52,589 nucleotides of DNA, taken from contig CAMKTJ010000016.1 of assembly GCA_946415645.1 (NCBI GenBank), forward strand, positions 1-52,589. Reading direction: 5' to 3'. Below the pieces are notes generated by a model. It saw only the letters and a list, made by a program, of their open reading frames with translations, was not told the origin of the DNA and searched no databases. The position numbers and the translations under genes were made by a program. This document shows positions 24,227 through 34,494 of the stretch, one piece after another; position 1 is the stretch's first letter, and each line of letters opens with the position of its first letter. The stretch comes from an uncultured Prevotellaceae bacterium. GTDB taxonomy: Bacteria > Bacteroidota > Bacteroidia > Bacteroidales > Bacteroidaceae.

Positions 24227-25306
24227 ATGGACAAAGAATTAATTTCCGGACTCAAAAGAGAAGACTTTCAGGCTGTTGTTCAGGGTAAGCAGACAGACTT
24301 GTACACCTTGACCAACAGCAACGGAATGGAAGTAAGCATAACCAATTATGGCGGTGCTCTTGTGGCCATCATGGTTCCTGACAAGGAAGGCAAGATGGCC
24401 AATATTATACAAGGTCATGACAGCATAAAAGGCGTAATGGAAAGCCCAGAGCCTTTCCTGAGTACACTCATTGGCCGCTACGGCAACCGTATCTGCAAAG
24501 GTAAGTTCATTATGAACGGCAAGGAATACAACCTGGCTGTTAATAATGGCCCCAACCATCTGCACGGAGGCCCTACCGGTTTTCATGCCCGTGTATGGGA
24601 TGCAGAGCAGATCAATGATAGCGAGTTGGTACTACGCTATGTCTCTGCCTACTACGAGGAGGGCTTCCCCGGCGAGCTGAAGATGGCTGTCAAGTATAGC
24701 CTCAGCGAGGACAATGAGCTTATCATTGACTATCGCGGCAACACCAACAAGAAGACCGTAGTGAATATGACAAGCCACGGCTTCTTCTCTCTGGCAGGTA
24801 TTGCCAACCCCACCCCAGAAGCATTAAACAACGTATTGCAGATTAATGCTGATTTCTATCTCCCTATTGACGAAACAAGTATTCCTACAGGCGAGATCCT
24901 GAAGGTTGCAGGCACACCCTTTGATTTCCGCGAGCCACACACCGTAGGCGAACGTATAGCTGCAGACGACGAGCAGATAAAGAACGGCACAGGCTATGAC
25001 CACTGCTACGTTCTGAACAAGCGCGAGCCGGGTGAACTCTCTTACGCAGTGAAATGCGTAGAGCCTAACAGCGGACGCTGCCTGGAGATGTGGACCACAG
25101 AACCCGGTGTTCAGTTCTATAGCAGCAACTGGCACAGCGGCCTGGTTGGTACACACGGTACCGTATACGGCAAGTACAGCGCTCTCTGTTTCGAGGCACA
25201 GCACTTCCCCGACAGTCCTAACCACGCATACTTCCCCAGCTGTATCCTTAAACCCGGAGAAGTATACCAGCAGAAGACTGTCTATAAATTCAGCGTAGAG
25301 AAATAA
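24227..25306 (+). CDS. galM: Aldose 1-epimerase (galactose mutarotase)
   Basis: 359 aa, normal for bacterial GalM. It interconverts alpha and beta anomers of galactose and glucose, feeding galactokinase. Conserved points include GRYGNRICKGKF, the catalytic-region His in NHLHGGPTGF and MTSHGFFSLAG, and the C-terminal FEAQHFPDSPNHAYFPSC with the general-base Glu. No signal peptide, so cytoplasmic. It is first in the galM-transporter-galK operon, a standard Leloir salvage set. Confidence 0.95.
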   Translation: MDKELISGLKREDFQAVVQGKQTDLYTLTNSNGMEVSITNYGGALVAIMVPDKEGKMANIIQGHDSIKGVMESPEPFLSTLIGRYGNRICKGKFIMNGKEYNLAVNNGPNHLHGGPTGFHARVWDAEQINDSELVLRYVSAYYEEGFPGELKMAVKYSLSEDNELIIDYRGNTNKKTVVNMTSHGFFSLAGIANPTPEALNNVLQINADFYLPIDETSIPTGEILKVAGTPFDFREPHTVGERIAADDEQIKNGTGYDHCYVLNKREPGELSYAVKCVEPNSGRCLEMWTTEPGVQFYSSNWHSGLVGTHGTVYGKYSALCFEAQHFPDSPNHAYFPSCILKPGEVYQQKTVYKFSVEK

Positions 25307-25352
25307 ACAAAAAAATCAAATCATTAAAAATAATTTAAACTAAAACAAAAAA

Positions 25353-26609
25353 ATGGCACAAAAATCAAAACAGTGGGCTGCGATTATCATGATGATCGCC
25401 CTCTTCGCTATGATTGCATTCGTTACAAACCTCTGCTCACCCATGGCAGTAATTGTACAGAATCAGTTCGGAGCATCTGAGCTTCAGTCACAGATCGGTA
25501 ATTACGCTAACTTCATCGCATATCTGGTAATGGGTATCCCCAGCGGTATGCTTATTGTTAAGTACGGCTACAAGAAGACTGCCATCATGGCCCTCATCGT
25601 AGGTATCATCGGTATGGCTCTGGAGTTGCTCTCTGGTTCTATGGAGAGTATGTGGGTTTACCTTGCAGGTGCCTTCATCAGCGGTTTCTGTATGTGTATG
25701 CTTAACTGCGTTGTTAACCCTCTGCTGAACCTTCTTGGCGGTGGTGGTAACACCGGTAACCAGCTGATTCAGATTGGTGGTGCATTCAACTCTTGTGCAG
25801 CCGTAGCAGTTTACATCATCCTGGGTGCTCTGATTGGCGAGGTAACAAAGGATACAGCTATCACCGATGCTGCTCCCGCTATGTTCATCGCTCTGGCTAT
25901 CTTCCTGCTGGCTCTGTTCGTAATGTTCCTCACCAAGATTGAGGAGCCCGCTCAGGAGCCCGTTAAGATGGAACTCATCAAGGGTGCGCTCAGCTTCCGC
26001 CACTTCGCACTCGGTGCTCTGGCTATCTTCCTGTACATGAGCGTTGAGGTAGGTACTCCTACTTATATGATCAAGTACTTGATTACTGACTGTGGTGTTG
26101 CTGCCGGTACAGCTTCTCTGATTGCTGCTGTTTACTGGTTCGCCATGTTCATCGGCCGTTCTGTAGGCGGTTCTATCGGTGGTAAGGTTAGTAGCCGTGC
26201 AATGGTTGCCACAACAGCTGCTGCTGCCGTAGCTCTGATTGCCTTCGGTATGTTTGCTCCCGAGACAATGACAGCAAACGTTCCCGGTGTTGACTGGGCT
26301 AATCTGAACGTAATATGGACTGAGGTTCCCGTTGGCGTAGCTGCATTCATCTGTGTAGGTCTCTGCACATCTGTAATGTGGGGCGGTATCTTCAACATGG
26401 CCGTAGAAGGTCTGGGCAAGTACACTGCTGCTGCTTCAGGTATCTTCATGACAATGGTATTCGGTTGCGCTGTAATGGTTGCAGTTCAGGCATGGGTTGT
26501 TGACCTTACCGGCAGCTATCTGACAAGTTACTTTGTACCCCTGGCATGTGCAGCTTATATCCTGTTCTATGCCCTGATCGGTTCAAAAGTCAGCAAGAGT
26601 GCTGAATAA
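25353..26609 (+). CDS. FHS-family sugar:H+ symporter (glucose/galactose type)
   Basis: 418 aa, with about 12 membrane spans visible as hydrophobic stretches, and the MFS loop motif in GMLIVKYGYKKTAI after span 2. Features of the fucose-galactose-glucose/H+ (FHS) branch such as NCVVNPLLNLLGGGGNTGNQ and the start of span 1 with FVTNLCSP are present. Its place between galM and galK makes galactose the most probable substrate, with glucose as an alternative. Located in the inner membrane. Confidence 0.88.
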   Translation: MAQKSKQWAAIIMMIALFAMIAFVTNLCSPMAVIVQNQFGASELQSQIGNYANFIAYLVMGIPSGMLIVKYGYKKTAIMALIVGIIGMALELLSGSMESMWVYLAGAFISGFCMCMLNCVVNPLLNLLGGGGNTGNQLIQIGGAFNSCAAVAVYIILGALIGEVTKDTAITDAAPAMFIALAIFLLALFVMFLTKIEEPAQEPVKMELIKGALSFRHFALGALAIFLYMSVEVGTPTYMIKYLITDCGVAAGTASLIAAVYWFAMFIGRSVGGSIGGKVSSRAMVATTAAAAVALIAFGMFAPETMTANVPGVDWANLNVIWTEVPVGVAAFICVGLCTSVMWGGIFNMAVEGLGKYTAAASGIFMTMVFGCAVMVAVQAWVVDLTGSYLTSYFVPLACAAYILFYALIGSKVSKSAE

Positions 26610-26641
26610 TAGATTTTTTAACCTAATTAAAGACAAACGAC

Positions 26642-27802
26642 ATGAGATTAACAATTGATGATGTAAGAAGCCGTTTCATCAAGCACTTCGATGGAACAAC
26701 AGGCTCAGTATATGCTTCTCCCGGACGTATTAACCTGATTGGTGAGCACACCGACTATAACAACGGATTCGTATTCCCCGGTGCTGTTGAGCAGGGTATC
26801 ATTGCAGAGATTAAGCCTAACGGCACCCGTAATGTACGTGCTTACTCTATCGACCTGAAGGACTATACTGAGTTCTCTCTCGACGACGAGAAGGGACCTA
26901 AGGCTTCATGGGCTCGCTACATCTATGGTGTATGTCGAGAGATGATGGCTCTGGGCGTTCCCGTTGGTGGTTTCAATACTGCTTTCGCAGGTGATGTTCC
27001 CCTGGGTGCAGGTATGTCTTCAAGCGCTGCCTTGGAGAGCACATACGCCTTCGCACTGAACGACATCTGGGGCGAGAACAAGATTGAGAAGATGGAACTT
27101 GCCAAGGTTGGCCAGCGTACAGAGCACAAGTACGTAGGCGTAAACTGCGGTATCATGGACCAGGCTATCAGCGTTCTGGGTAAGAAAGGCTCATTGCTCC
27201 GTCTTGACTGCCGTAGCGGCGAATATGAATACTTCCCCTGGAACCCCAAGGGTTACCAACTTATCCTTGTCAACAGCTGCGTTAAGCACGAGCTGAAGGG
27301 TTCTCCCTACAACGAGCGTCGTATGCAATGCGAGCATGTAGCAGAAATCATCAGCAAGACTCACCCCGAGGTGAAGAGCCTGCGTGATGCTAACTACGAC
27401 ATGTTGGAGGAGGTTAAGAGCCAGATTACAGAAGACGAGTACAAGCGTGCACGCTACGTCATTGGCGAGGTTGTTCGCGTACTGACCGTCTGCGACGCCC
27501 TGCAGAAGGACGACTACGAGACCGTTGGCAAGATGATGTACGAGACACACTACGGCCTGAGCAAGGAGTATGAGGTAAGCTGCGAAGAGCTTGACTTCCT
27601 GAACGACGTTGCTAAGGAAGAGGGTGTTACCGGTTCACGTATCATGGGTGGCGGCTTCGGTGGCTGCACCATCAACCTCGTAGCTGATGAACTTGCTCCC
27701 AACTTCAAGAAGGCAGTTGTAGAGAAGTTCGAGAAGAAGTATGGCAAGAAGCCTATCGTCATCGATGTTGTCATTGGCGACGGCTCACGTAAGCTCTGCT
27801 AA
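26642..27802 (+). CDS. galK: Galactokinase
   Basis: 386 aa, normal length. It phosphorylates alpha-D-galactose at C1 with ATP. All three GHMP-kinase motifs are there: PGRINLIGEHTDYNNG near residue 30, the phosphate loop PLGAGMSSSAALE near 120, and GGGFGGCTINLV near 335. It completes the set with galM and the transporter. galT and galE are not in the window, so the rest of the pathway lies elsewhere. A strong terminator follows. Confidence 0.96.
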   Translation: MRLTIDDVRSRFIKHFDGTTGSVYASPGRINLIGEHTDYNNGFVFPGAVEQGIIAEIKPNGTRNVRAYSIDLKDYTEFSLDDEKGPKASWARYIYGVCREMMALGVPVGGFNTAFAGDVPLGAGMSSSAALESTYAFALNDIWGENKIEKMELAKVGQRTEHKYVGVNCGIMDQAISVLGKKGSLLRLDCRSGEYEYFPWNPKGYQLILVNSCVKHELKGSPYNERRMQCEHVAEIISKTHPEVKSLRDANYDMLEEVKSQITEDEYKRARYVIGEVVRVLTVCDALQKDDYETVGKMMYETHYGLSKEYEVSCEELDFLNDVAKEEGVTGSRIMGGGFGGCTINLVADELAPNFKKAVVEKFEKKYGKKPIVIDVVIGDGSRKLC

Positions 27803-27825
27803 TCTCTCTAATTAATAAAATAAGG

Positions 27826-27868
27826 AATCCCCGCTGCAGACATTGCTCTACAGCGGGGATTAATTTTT
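27826..27868 (+). terminator. Terminator of the galactose operon
   Basis: AATCCCCGCTG (27826-27836) pairs perfectly with CAGCGGGGATT (27851-27861), followed by AATTTTT. It lies 24 nt after the galK stop. Confidence 0.9.
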
Positions 27869-27910
27869 CAGTTTAGAAACAGGAAACAATATTCAAAATC
27901 CATAATTACG

Positions 27911-27934
27911 CTAACCACTAACCGCTAACCGCTA
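27911..27934. repeat. Heptad repeat (CTAACCG type)
   Basis: CTAACCA, CTAACCG, CTAACCG and a partial CTA. The surrounding TTACGCTAACCACTAACC... is the same as at 44620-44654. It is followed by CCCCTTGCCCCTAAA (27940-27954), related to the pre-start element at 19255-19270. The repeat sits in the 296-nt gap between galK and tkt, ahead of the tkt promoter. Confidence 0.8.
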
Positions 27935-28055
27935 AAAATCCCCTTGCCCCTAAAAAATGGAATAACATCCAAGCTCTAACAGAGGGCTGAAATAATATTT
28001 GAGAGTATTAACAAATAAAGCATTGAAGATAGTTGAAAATCTGCACAGAATTTCA

Positions 28056-28063
28056 TAATTTTG
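28056..28063 (+). promoter_or_regulatory. tkt -7 box
   Basis: TAATTTTG (TAnnTTTG), 36 nt before the tkt ATG; GTTG about 20 nt upstream is a weak -33 candidate. Confidence 0.6.
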
Positions 28064-28098
28064 CAGTCAGAAAAAACAGATAAATAAAAGATATCACA

Positions 28099-30132
28099 AT
28101 GAATAGCATTCAAACAATGAATCGTGCAGCTGACAATATACGTATTCTGGCTGCAGCGATGGTGGAAAAAGCAAAGAGCGGACACCCCGGTGGCGCAATG
28201 GGCGGTGCAGACTTCATCAACGTATTGTACAGCGAATATTTGCAGTTCGACCCCAAGAACCCCACTTGGATGGGACGCGACCGTTTCTTCCTGGATCCCG
28301 GACACATGTCACCCATGCTTTATGCAGAGTTGACACTTATTGGCAAATACACAATGGAGGATGTGAAGCAGCTTCGCCAATGGGGCTCTCCTACTCCCGG
28401 ACATCCCGAGGTATGCTATGAGCGTGGTATCGAGAATAGTTCAGGTCCTCTGGGACAGGGGCACACCTATGCCGTAGGTGCTGCTATTGCCGCCAAGTTC
28501 CTGGCAGCAAAGACCGGCAACCCCACCTTCGAGAAGGAAACCATCTACGCCTATATTAGCGACGGGGGTATCCAGGAGGAGATTAGCATGGGCGCTGCAC
28601 GTATTGCTGGTAGCCTGGCATTGGATAACCTTATCATGTTCTACGACTCTAATGACATTCAGCTGTCAACAGAGACTAACGTAGTGATGAACGAGGACAC
28701 AGCTGCTAAATACCGTGCCTTGAATTGGGAGGTTATTGAGATTAACGGAAACGACGTAGAGCAAATCCGTTCTGCCATAGAGAAAGCTAAGAACGTGAAA
28801 GGCAAGCCTACCCTGATTGTTGGTAAATGTATCATGGGTAAGGGTGCCAAGAAGGCAGACGGTTCAAGCTACGAACATAACTGCGGCACACATGGTGCTC
28901 CCTTAGGTGGCGATGCCTACCGTAACACTATCACAAATCTGGGTGGAAATCCAGACGATCCATTCGTAATATGGCCTGAGGTACAGGAGATATATGATGC
29001 CCGCTTGAAGGAGTTGGAGGATATTGTTGCTAAACGTCATCAGGAGGAAGCTAACTGGGCAGAAAAGAATATCGAGAAGGCTAACCAGCTGAAAGACTGG
29101 TTTGCCAATAAGATTCCCGCTATCGACTGGAATAGCATCCAGCAGAAGCCCAACGATGCTACACGTAATGGCTCAAGCGCCTGTCTGAACCTGTTGGCTA
29201 AACAGGTTCCCAATATGATTGTATCTTCTGCCGACCTCTGCAATTCAGACAAGACAGACGGATTCATCAAGGGAGGTGCCAGCAACATCTCAAAGGAGAA
29301 CTACGGAGGCGGATTCCTGCAGGCTGGTGTAGCCGAGCTGACAATGGCTTGCTGCTGTATTGGTATTGCCCTACATGGTGGTGTCATTGCTGCATGCGGT
29401 ACATTCTTTGTATTCAGCGATTACATGAAGCCTGCTATCCGTATGGCTGCTCTTATGGAGCTGCCTGTTAAGTTCATCTGGACTCACGACGCCTTCCGCG
29501 TTGGCGAGGACGGTCCTACTCACGAGCCTGTAGAGCAGGAGGCACAGATTCGTCTGATGGAGAAACTGAAGAACCATAGCGGTCGCAACTCAATGCTTGT
29601 ACTTCGTCCTGCAGATACAGAAGCTACTACCGTATGCTGGAAGTTGGCTATGCAGAATACCAAGACTCCTACAGCTCTTATTCTCAGTCGTCAGACCATC
29701 GAGAACCTTCCCGAAGGAACTCCCTATGAGAATGCCAAGTATGGTGCATACATTACGGCAGAGAGCGATGACAAGTTTGATGTAGTTTTGGTAGGTAACG
29801 GCTCAGAAGTTAGCACACTTGTTGCAGGCGCTCGCCTACTCCGCAAAGACGGAATAAAGGTACGCATTGTAAGTGCTCCTAGTGAAGGTCTGTTCCGTGA
29901 GCAGAGTCAGGAGTACCAGAATCAGATTATCCCTGCAGGAAGCAAGGTATTCGGACTTACAGCTGGTCTGCCCGTCAACTTACAGGGCTTCCTTATCGGC
30001 GCTCATCCAAGCAGTCGTATCTGGGGTCTTGAGAGCTTTGGTTTCTCTGCTCCCTACAAGGTTCTTGACGAGAAGCTTGGTTTCACAGCCGAGAACGTTT
30101 ACAATCAGGTAAAAGAATTACTTCAGGCATAA
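28099..30132 (+). CDS. tkt: Transketolase
   Basis: 677 aa, full-length. It transfers two-carbon units between sugar phosphates in the non-oxidative pentose phosphate pathway using thiamine diphosphate and Mg2+. The N-terminal ThDP/PP domain shows SGHPGGAMGGADF and GPLGQGHTYAVGAAIA, the metal-binding region SDGGIQEE, the pyrimidine-binding domain HDAFRVGEDGPTHEPVEQ, and a C-terminal transketolase domain follows. It is followed by rpiB after only 7 nt, so the two pentose-phosphate enzymes are co-transcribed. Confidence 0.96.
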   Translation: MNSIQTMNRAADNIRILAAAMVEKAKSGHPGGAMGGADFINVLYSEYLQFDPKNPTWMGRDRFFLDPGHMSPMLYAELTLIGKYTMEDVKQLRQWGSPTPGHPEVCYERGIENSSGPLGQGHTYAVGAAIAAKFLAAKTGNPTFEKETIYAYISDGGIQEEISMGAARIAGSLALDNLIMFYDSNDIQLSTETNVVMNEDTAAKYRALNWEVIEINGNDVEQIRSAIEKAKNVKGKPTLIVGKCIMGKGAKKADGSSYEHNCGTHGAPLGGDAYRNTITNLGGNPDDPFVIWPEVQEIYDARLKELEDIVAKRHQEEANWAEKNIEKANQLKDWFANKIPAIDWNSIQQKPNDATRNGSSACLNLLAKQVPNMIVSSADLCNSDKTDGFIKGGASNISKENYGGGFLQAGVAELTMACCCIGIALHGGVIAACGTFFVFSDYMKPAIRMAALMELPVKFIWTHDAFRVGEDGPTHEPVEQEAQIRLMEKLKNHSGRNSMLVLRPADTEATTVCWKLAMQNTKTPTALILSRQTIENLPEGTPYENAKYGAYITAESDDKFDVVLVGNGSEVSTLVAGARLLRKDGIKVRIVSAPSEGLFREQSQEYQNQIIPAGSKVFGLTAGLPVNLQGFLIGAHPSSRIWGLESFGFSAPYKVLDEKLGFTAENVYNQVKELLQA

Positions 30133-30139
30133 AAGAAAT

Positions 30140-30571
30140 ATGAAAATAGGACTTGCCAGCGATCACGCTGGATATGCTCTCAAGGAGCACGTAAAGGAAT
30201 ACCTGACAGCCAAAGGTATGGAGTTTGAGGATTTTGGCACCTATAGCGAGGATAGTTGCGACTATCCCGACTTCGGTCACGCATTAGGTTCTGCCATTGA
30301 AGCTGGTACCGTATACCCCGGTATTGCTATCTGTGGTAGTGGAGAAGGCATTAGCATGACGCTGAACAAGCATCAGTCTGTAAGAGCCGGTTTGTGCTGG
30401 ATTCCTGAGATTGCTCATCTTATCCGTCAGCACAATGATGCCAACGTCTTGGTTATGCCAGGAAGATTCATCAACAATGCAGAGGCTGACGCCATTATGG
30501 ACGAATTCTTCGCTACTCCCTTTGAAGGAGGTCGTCACCAGAAACGTGTTGAGAAGATACCTTGTAAATAA
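30140..30571 (+). CDS. rpiB: Ribose-5-phosphate isomerase B
   Basis: 143 aa. It interconverts ribulose 5-phosphate and ribose 5-phosphate. The start MKIGLASDHAGYALKEHV, the Cys-containing active-site loop AICGSGEGISMTLNKH, and the ARLCWIPE-like region AGLCWIPEIAHLIRQHNDANVLVMPGR are diagnostic. Its position after tkt makes a two-gene pentose phosphate operon. A bidirectional terminator follows. Confidence 0.95.
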   Translation: MKIGLASDHAGYALKEHVKEYLTAKGMEFEDFGTYSEDSCDYPDFGHALGSAIEAGTVYPGIAICGSGEGISMTLNKHQSVRAGLCWIPEIAHLIRQHNDANVLVMPGRFINNAEADAIMDEFFATPFEGGRHQKRVEKIPCK

Positions 30572-30587
30572 TATAAGAGACAATAAT

Positions 30588-30623
30588 AAGAAAGGGGTTC
30601 AGAAAAATCTGAGCCCCTTTCTT
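30588..30623. terminator. Bidirectional terminator between rpiB and the dehydratase gene
   Basis: AAGAAAGGGGTTCAGA (30588-30603) pairs with TCTGAGCCCCTTTCTT (30608-30623) over 16 positions with a single mismatched or G-U pair and a 4-nt loop. It lies between the two convergent stop codons and can serve both. Confidence 0.85.
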
Positions 30624-30643
30624 ATATATTTACCGTTGTCTAA

Positions 30644-32590
30644 TCAGTCCTTATCCAATACGCAGTACTTTGAACAATTGCTCTTGTACTCAGGAACAAT
30701 CTCCTTCATAATCTTAACGATGTTCATATCATCAAAGTCTCCTGCAGCCTTTATCAGACGATTCTCGTCGGCACAAACAGTTTCATAATCATATTCACGT
30801 ACTGACGCTATCATAATCTTGGGATGGATAGTAGGCTTAGTGCTTTCCATATCAGACAACACCTCTTCATACAGTTTCTCACCGTCTCTCAGGCCTGTGA
30901 ACTTGATGTCCACATTCTTGGCACCAGACAATTTAATCATACGCTGAGCAAGGTCGGCAATACGTACGGGCTTACCCATATCGAAGACGAATATCTCACC
31001 GCCCTTACCCATGGTACCGGCTTCAAGAACCAGCTTACAAGCCTCAGGAATAAGCATGAAGTAACGGATGATATCAGGATGGGTAACAGTTACAGGACCG
31101 CCCATCTTTATCTGCTCCTTGAAGATAGGAATAACAGAGCCGTTAGAACCAAGAACATTACCAAAACGTGTTGTCACAAACTGTGTGACTGGTTTCTCTA
31201 CACCTTCTGCTACAGCAATGGGACATGTTCCCTCAGCTATTGTCTTGTTAAGTGACTGACAGTATATCTCGCAGATACGCTTAGAGCAACCCATAACGTT
31301 AGTTGGGTTCACAGCCTTATCCGTAGAAATCATCACAAACTTCTTAGTGCCGTACTTGACTGCAAGGTCTGCTATAACATGCGTACCATATATATTATTA
31401 CGAACTGCCTGACCAGGATTATCCTCCATCATAGGCACATGTTTGTAGGCAGCTGCATGGAAGACATAGTCAGGACGATGGTCAGAGAATATCTTCTCCA
31501 TGTGCTTCTTGTCTGTTATACTTGTAACAATAGTCATGGCCTTAATGTTGGGGAATTCACGCTCCATTATCAGACGAACCTCATGCATAGGTGTTTCTGC
31601 CTGATCTATCAGCACCATCTCAGAAGGGTTATAGACAGCAATCTGCTTAACCATCTCGCTACCTATAGAACCGGCAGCACCTGTAATCAGGATTACCTTT
31701 CCTGTCAGGAGCTGACCAATGGCATCCATATTAACCTCAATCTTGTTTCGTGGCAGCAGATCCTCAATATCCACTTCCTGCAGATGCTGATGCTGCAAGT
31801 CTGTCTGTCCGTTCCACTCCTCAGCCTGAGGCATCATCATAATCTTGATGTCATTGGCAATCAAATCATTGATTAGATCCTCACGAGTACGGAAATGTTC
31901 CACCTCCAAAGGACTGACAATCAGAATCTCTGCGCCCTTTTCCTTCATATGACCTATCACACGAGGACTGTCATGGTGTACAAGAGCACCCATCAGATAC
32001 TCAGAGTACTTGTATTCATCAGGCGTAACAAAACCAACCACCTTGTACTGCATAGGGTTCTGGTTCTGAATACTCTTTGCCAAACCTACTCCACCTGCAT
32101 GAACACCATAGATGAATACGCGCTTTGTGTATGAATCCATTCTGAAGAAATCATACGTAATCTTTACACAAACACGTACGGCTGTCATAAACATCGTGGC
32201 TACAATGAATAGCCCGACAGACTCTGAGAAGGTGAAGGGTTCGATGTTAGCTAAATCGGTTTTATCAACAAGAACACATGCCAGATATGATGTGACTGAT
32301 GCACAAAGGTTGGCTGTCACCAGATGCAGGAGGTCTATGAATGATGAGAACCTGACAATTCCTGAATAAGTATGAAAAAGTCTGAAAAAGACAATAAAGA
32401 AAGGTATCAGGAAAAATAGCCTATATGTCATGGGCCACATCTCTCCAAGGAAAGATAAACTGTCAAGATGCAGGAAATATACTACATATCCTGAAAACAG
32501 AACTATAGAACAATCCAGAAGGAGTAGTCCCCAATAGGGCAATGCCTTTTTGGAGAAATACCAATTAGTTAGGGAAGATATCCATTTCAT
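30644..32590 (-). CDS. Membrane-bound nucleotide-sugar dehydratase/epimerase (FlaA1/WbpM/CapD-like)
   Basis: 648 aa. The N-terminal ~150 residues carry about four membrane spans; a CoA-binding-like Rossmann segment follows (RVFIYGVHAGGVGLAKSIQ). The catalytic SDR domain starts at ILITGAAGSIGSEMVKQI (~305). The AAAYKHVPMMED motif and the Ser-Met-Lys triad STDKAVNPTNVMGCSKR mark the 4,6-dehydratase branch that acts on UDP-GlcNAc and starts the synthesis of rare sugars for surface polysaccharides or glycoproteins. It stands alone here, not in a capsule cluster. Confidence 0.9.
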   Translation of the reverse strand: MKWISSLTNWYFSKKALPYWGLLLLDCSIVLFSGYVVYFLHLDSLSFLGEMWPMTYRLFFLIPFFIVFFRLFHTYSGIVRFSSFIDLLHLVTANLCASVTSYLACVLVDKTDLANIEPFTFSESVGLFIVATMFMTAVRVCVKITYDFFRMDSYTKRVFIYGVHAGGVGLAKSIQNQNPMQYKVVGFVTPDEYKYSEYLMGALVHHDSPRVIGHMKEKGAEILIVSPLEVEHFRTREDLINDLIANDIKIMMMPQAEEWNGQTDLQHQHLQEVDIEDLLPRNKIEVNMDAIGQLLTGKVILITGAAGSIGSEMVKQIAVYNPSEMVLIDQAETPMHEVRLIMEREFPNIKAMTIVTSITDKKHMEKIFSDHRPDYVFHAAAYKHVPMMEDNPGQAVRNNIYGTHVIADLAVKYGTKKFVMISTDKAVNPTNVMGCSKRICEIYCQSLNKTIAEGTCPIAVAEGVEKPVTQFVTTRFGNVLGSNGSVIPIFKEQIKMGGPVTVTHPDIIRYFMLIPEACKLVLEAGTMGKGGEIFVFDMGKPVRIADLAQRMIKLSGAKNVDIKFTGLRDGEKLYEEVLSDMESTKPTIHPKIMIASVREYDYETVCADENRLIKAAGDFDDMNIVKIMKEIVPEYKSNCSKYCVLDKD

Positions 32591-32641
32591 CCTATCTGCG
32601 CTTTAACTTAGTTTATATGGTTGATTTTCAGGGTAATACCC

Positions 32642-32668
32642 CTCCCCTTACAGAATTGTAGGGGAGAG
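32642..32668. other. Stem-loop downstream of guaA
   Basis: CTCCCC-TTACA and TGTA-GGGGAG form a bulged stem of about 10 bp with a short loop. No T run follows on the - strand, so it is a poor terminator candidate. Confidence 0.4.
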
Positions 32669-32685
32669 GAAATGGAAACGTATCA

Positions 32686-34311
32686 CTATTCCCATTCTAT
32701 TGTCGAAGGTGGTTTGGAAGAGATGTCGTAACATACTCTGTTCACACCCTTAACTTTATTGATTATTTCGGTGCTTATCTTTGCCATGAAGTCGTATGGC
32801 AGATGAGCCCAGTCGGCTGTCATAGCATCCGTACTGGTTACCGCACGCAAGGCAACGGGATTCTCGTATGTACGTTCATCGCCCATTACACCTACGCTAC
32901 GAACTTCTGAAAGAAGTATAGTACCAGCCTGCCAGATCTGGTCATAGAGACTAACCTCAATCTCACCATTTTCCATGTTCGCAGGAACACCGGCAGCAAG
33001 TACACGACGTGCTTCCTCGCCACTCAGCTTAACCTTGTACTCACGAAGACCACGGATATAGATATCATCAGCATCCTGAAGGATACGTACCTTCTCACGT
33101 GTGATAGCACCAAGGATACGAACTGCCAAGCCAGGACCAGGGAAGGGATGACGAGTAATCAGATGCTCGGGCATTCCCAACTCGCGTCCTACGCGGCGCA
33201 CCTCATCCTTGAACAACCACTTCAATGGTTCGCAGAGAGAGAGATGCATCTCCTCGGGCAGACCACCTACATTGTGGTGACTCTTAATAACCTTACCTGT
33301 GATATTCAGGCTCTCTATACGGTCAGGATAGATAGTACCCTGTGCCAACCACTTGGCATCAGTAATCTTTCTTGCCTGCTCATTGAATACCTCGATGAAA
33401 TCGCGACCGATAATCTTACGCTTCTTCTCAGGCTCTGTTACGCCATCAAGGTCCGAGAGGAACTTCTCGCTGGCATCTACGCCAATAACATTCAGTCCCA
33501 AACACTCATAATCACGCATTACATCAGTAAACTCGTTCTTACGAAGCATACCGTGATCCACGAAGATACATGTCAACTGACTGCCGATGGCTTTGTTCAG
33601 CAAAACAGCACATACGCTGCTGTCAACACCACCTGATAGACCCAGAATGACACGGTCCGTTCCTATCTGCTCACGCAACTCGCGTACTGTTGTCTCGATG
33701 TAGTTGGCAGCTGACCAGTCTTGTCTGCCACCACAGACATCCACAACAAAGTTCTTCAGCAACAAGGTTCCTTGAACACTATGGAAAACCTCAGGATGGA
33801 ACTGAACACCGAATACAGGCTTGCCACCATTGAAAGATGGAATGTAATAAGCTGCATTCTTAACCTGTGGGGTGCTGGCTGCAATCTGTGCTCCTGTAGG
33901 AATAGCCGTTATGGTATCACCATGTGACATCCATACCTGGCTATTGTCATCGAAGCCACGGAACAGAGCGCAATCCCTATTGATTGTTGTCAGGTTCTGA
34001 CGACCATATTCACGACTTCCTGCAGGCTCTACATTACCTCCATTATTATAGGAAATGTATTGAGCACCATAACAGATTCCCAATACAGGAAGCTTACCCA
34101 TGAACTGGCTTAAGTCAACCTTGAAGGCCTCTGGGTCATAAACACTAAAGGGGCTACCAGAAAGGATAACGCCTATTACATCTGGGTCGCCAACCGGAAA
34201 TTTGTTGTAAGGGAGAATCTCACAGAACGTATCTAATTCACGAAGTCTTCTTGCTATAAGCTGTGTCGTCTGTGAGCCAAAATCAAGAATTATAATCTTC
34301 TGTTGCTGCAT
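32686..34311 (-). CDS. guaA: GMP synthase (glutamine-hydrolysing)
   Basis: 541 aa from the ATG at 34311. It aminates XMP to GMP. The class I glutamine amidotransferase domain comes first ([17 protein letters not shown]; nucleophile Cys in [10 protein letters not shown]; His/Glu in [11 protein letters not shown]), then the ATP pyrophosphatase domain with the PP-loop [16 protein letters not shown] and the C-terminal dimerisation domain ending STIEWE. A GTG at 34338 opens the frame earlier, but it lies within about 6 nt of the -7 box, so it would be at or before the transcript start; the ATG also matches the usual N-terminus ([11 protein letters not shown]). Confidence 0.96.
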   Translation of the reverse strand: MQQQKIIILDFGSQTTQLIARRLRELDTFCEILPYNKFPVGDPDVIGVILSGSPFSVYDPEAFKVDLSQFMGKLPVLGICYGAQYISYNNGGNVEPAGSREYGRQNLTTINRDCALFRGFDDNSQVWMSHGDTITAIPTGAQIAASTPQVKNAAYYIPSFNGGKPVFGVQFHPEVFHSVQGTLLLKNFVVDVCGGRQDWSAANYIETTVRELREQIGTDRVILGLSGGVDSSVCAVLLNKAIGSQLTCIFVDHGMLRKNEFTDVMRDYECLGLNVIGVDASEKFLSDLDGVTEPEKKRKIIGRDFIEVFNEQARKITDAKWLAQGTIYPDRIESLNITGKVIKSHHNVGGLPEEMHLSLCEPLKWLFKDEVRRVGRELGMPEHLITRHPFPGPGLAVRILGAITREKVRILQDADDIYIRGLREYKVKLSGEEARRVLAAGVPANMENGEIEVSLYDQIWQAGTILLSEVRSVGVMGDERTYENPVALRAVTSTDAMTADWAHLPYDFMAKISTEIINKVKGVNRVCYDISSKPPSTIEWE

Positions 34312-34343
34312 AAGCGGCTTTATTTCTTTAATATTCACCTTTG

Positions 34344-34351
34344 CAAAGGTA
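34344..34351 (-). promoter_or_regulatory. guaA -7 box
   Basis: On the - strand TACCTTTG (TAnnTTTG). The predicted leader before the ATG at 34311 is about 25 nt. Confidence 0.65.
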
Positions 34352-34445
34352 CGACAAAGATTCTATACATTGTTAAAAAATATGTTTTTTTTCGAAAAAA
34401 GAACAACTTTTCCAGCTATTTGTAGTTTTACTTTACAAAAATACG

Positions 34446-34453
34446 TATTTTTG
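34446..34453 (+). promoter_or_regulatory. -7 box of the mannosyltransferase-pyrC operon
   Basis: TATTTTTG (TAnnTTTG), 41 nt before the ATG at 34495. A TTTG at 34419-34422 is a possible -33 element with a rather long spacer of 23 nt. Confidence 0.55.
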
Positions 34454-34494
34454 TGAAACATAAGACATACACAAGACATACACAACTTTAAAGC

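Noticed and set aside
32642..32668. Rho-independent terminator for guaA
   Set aside because: The stem is bulged and no T run follows on the - strand; kept only as a stem-loop.
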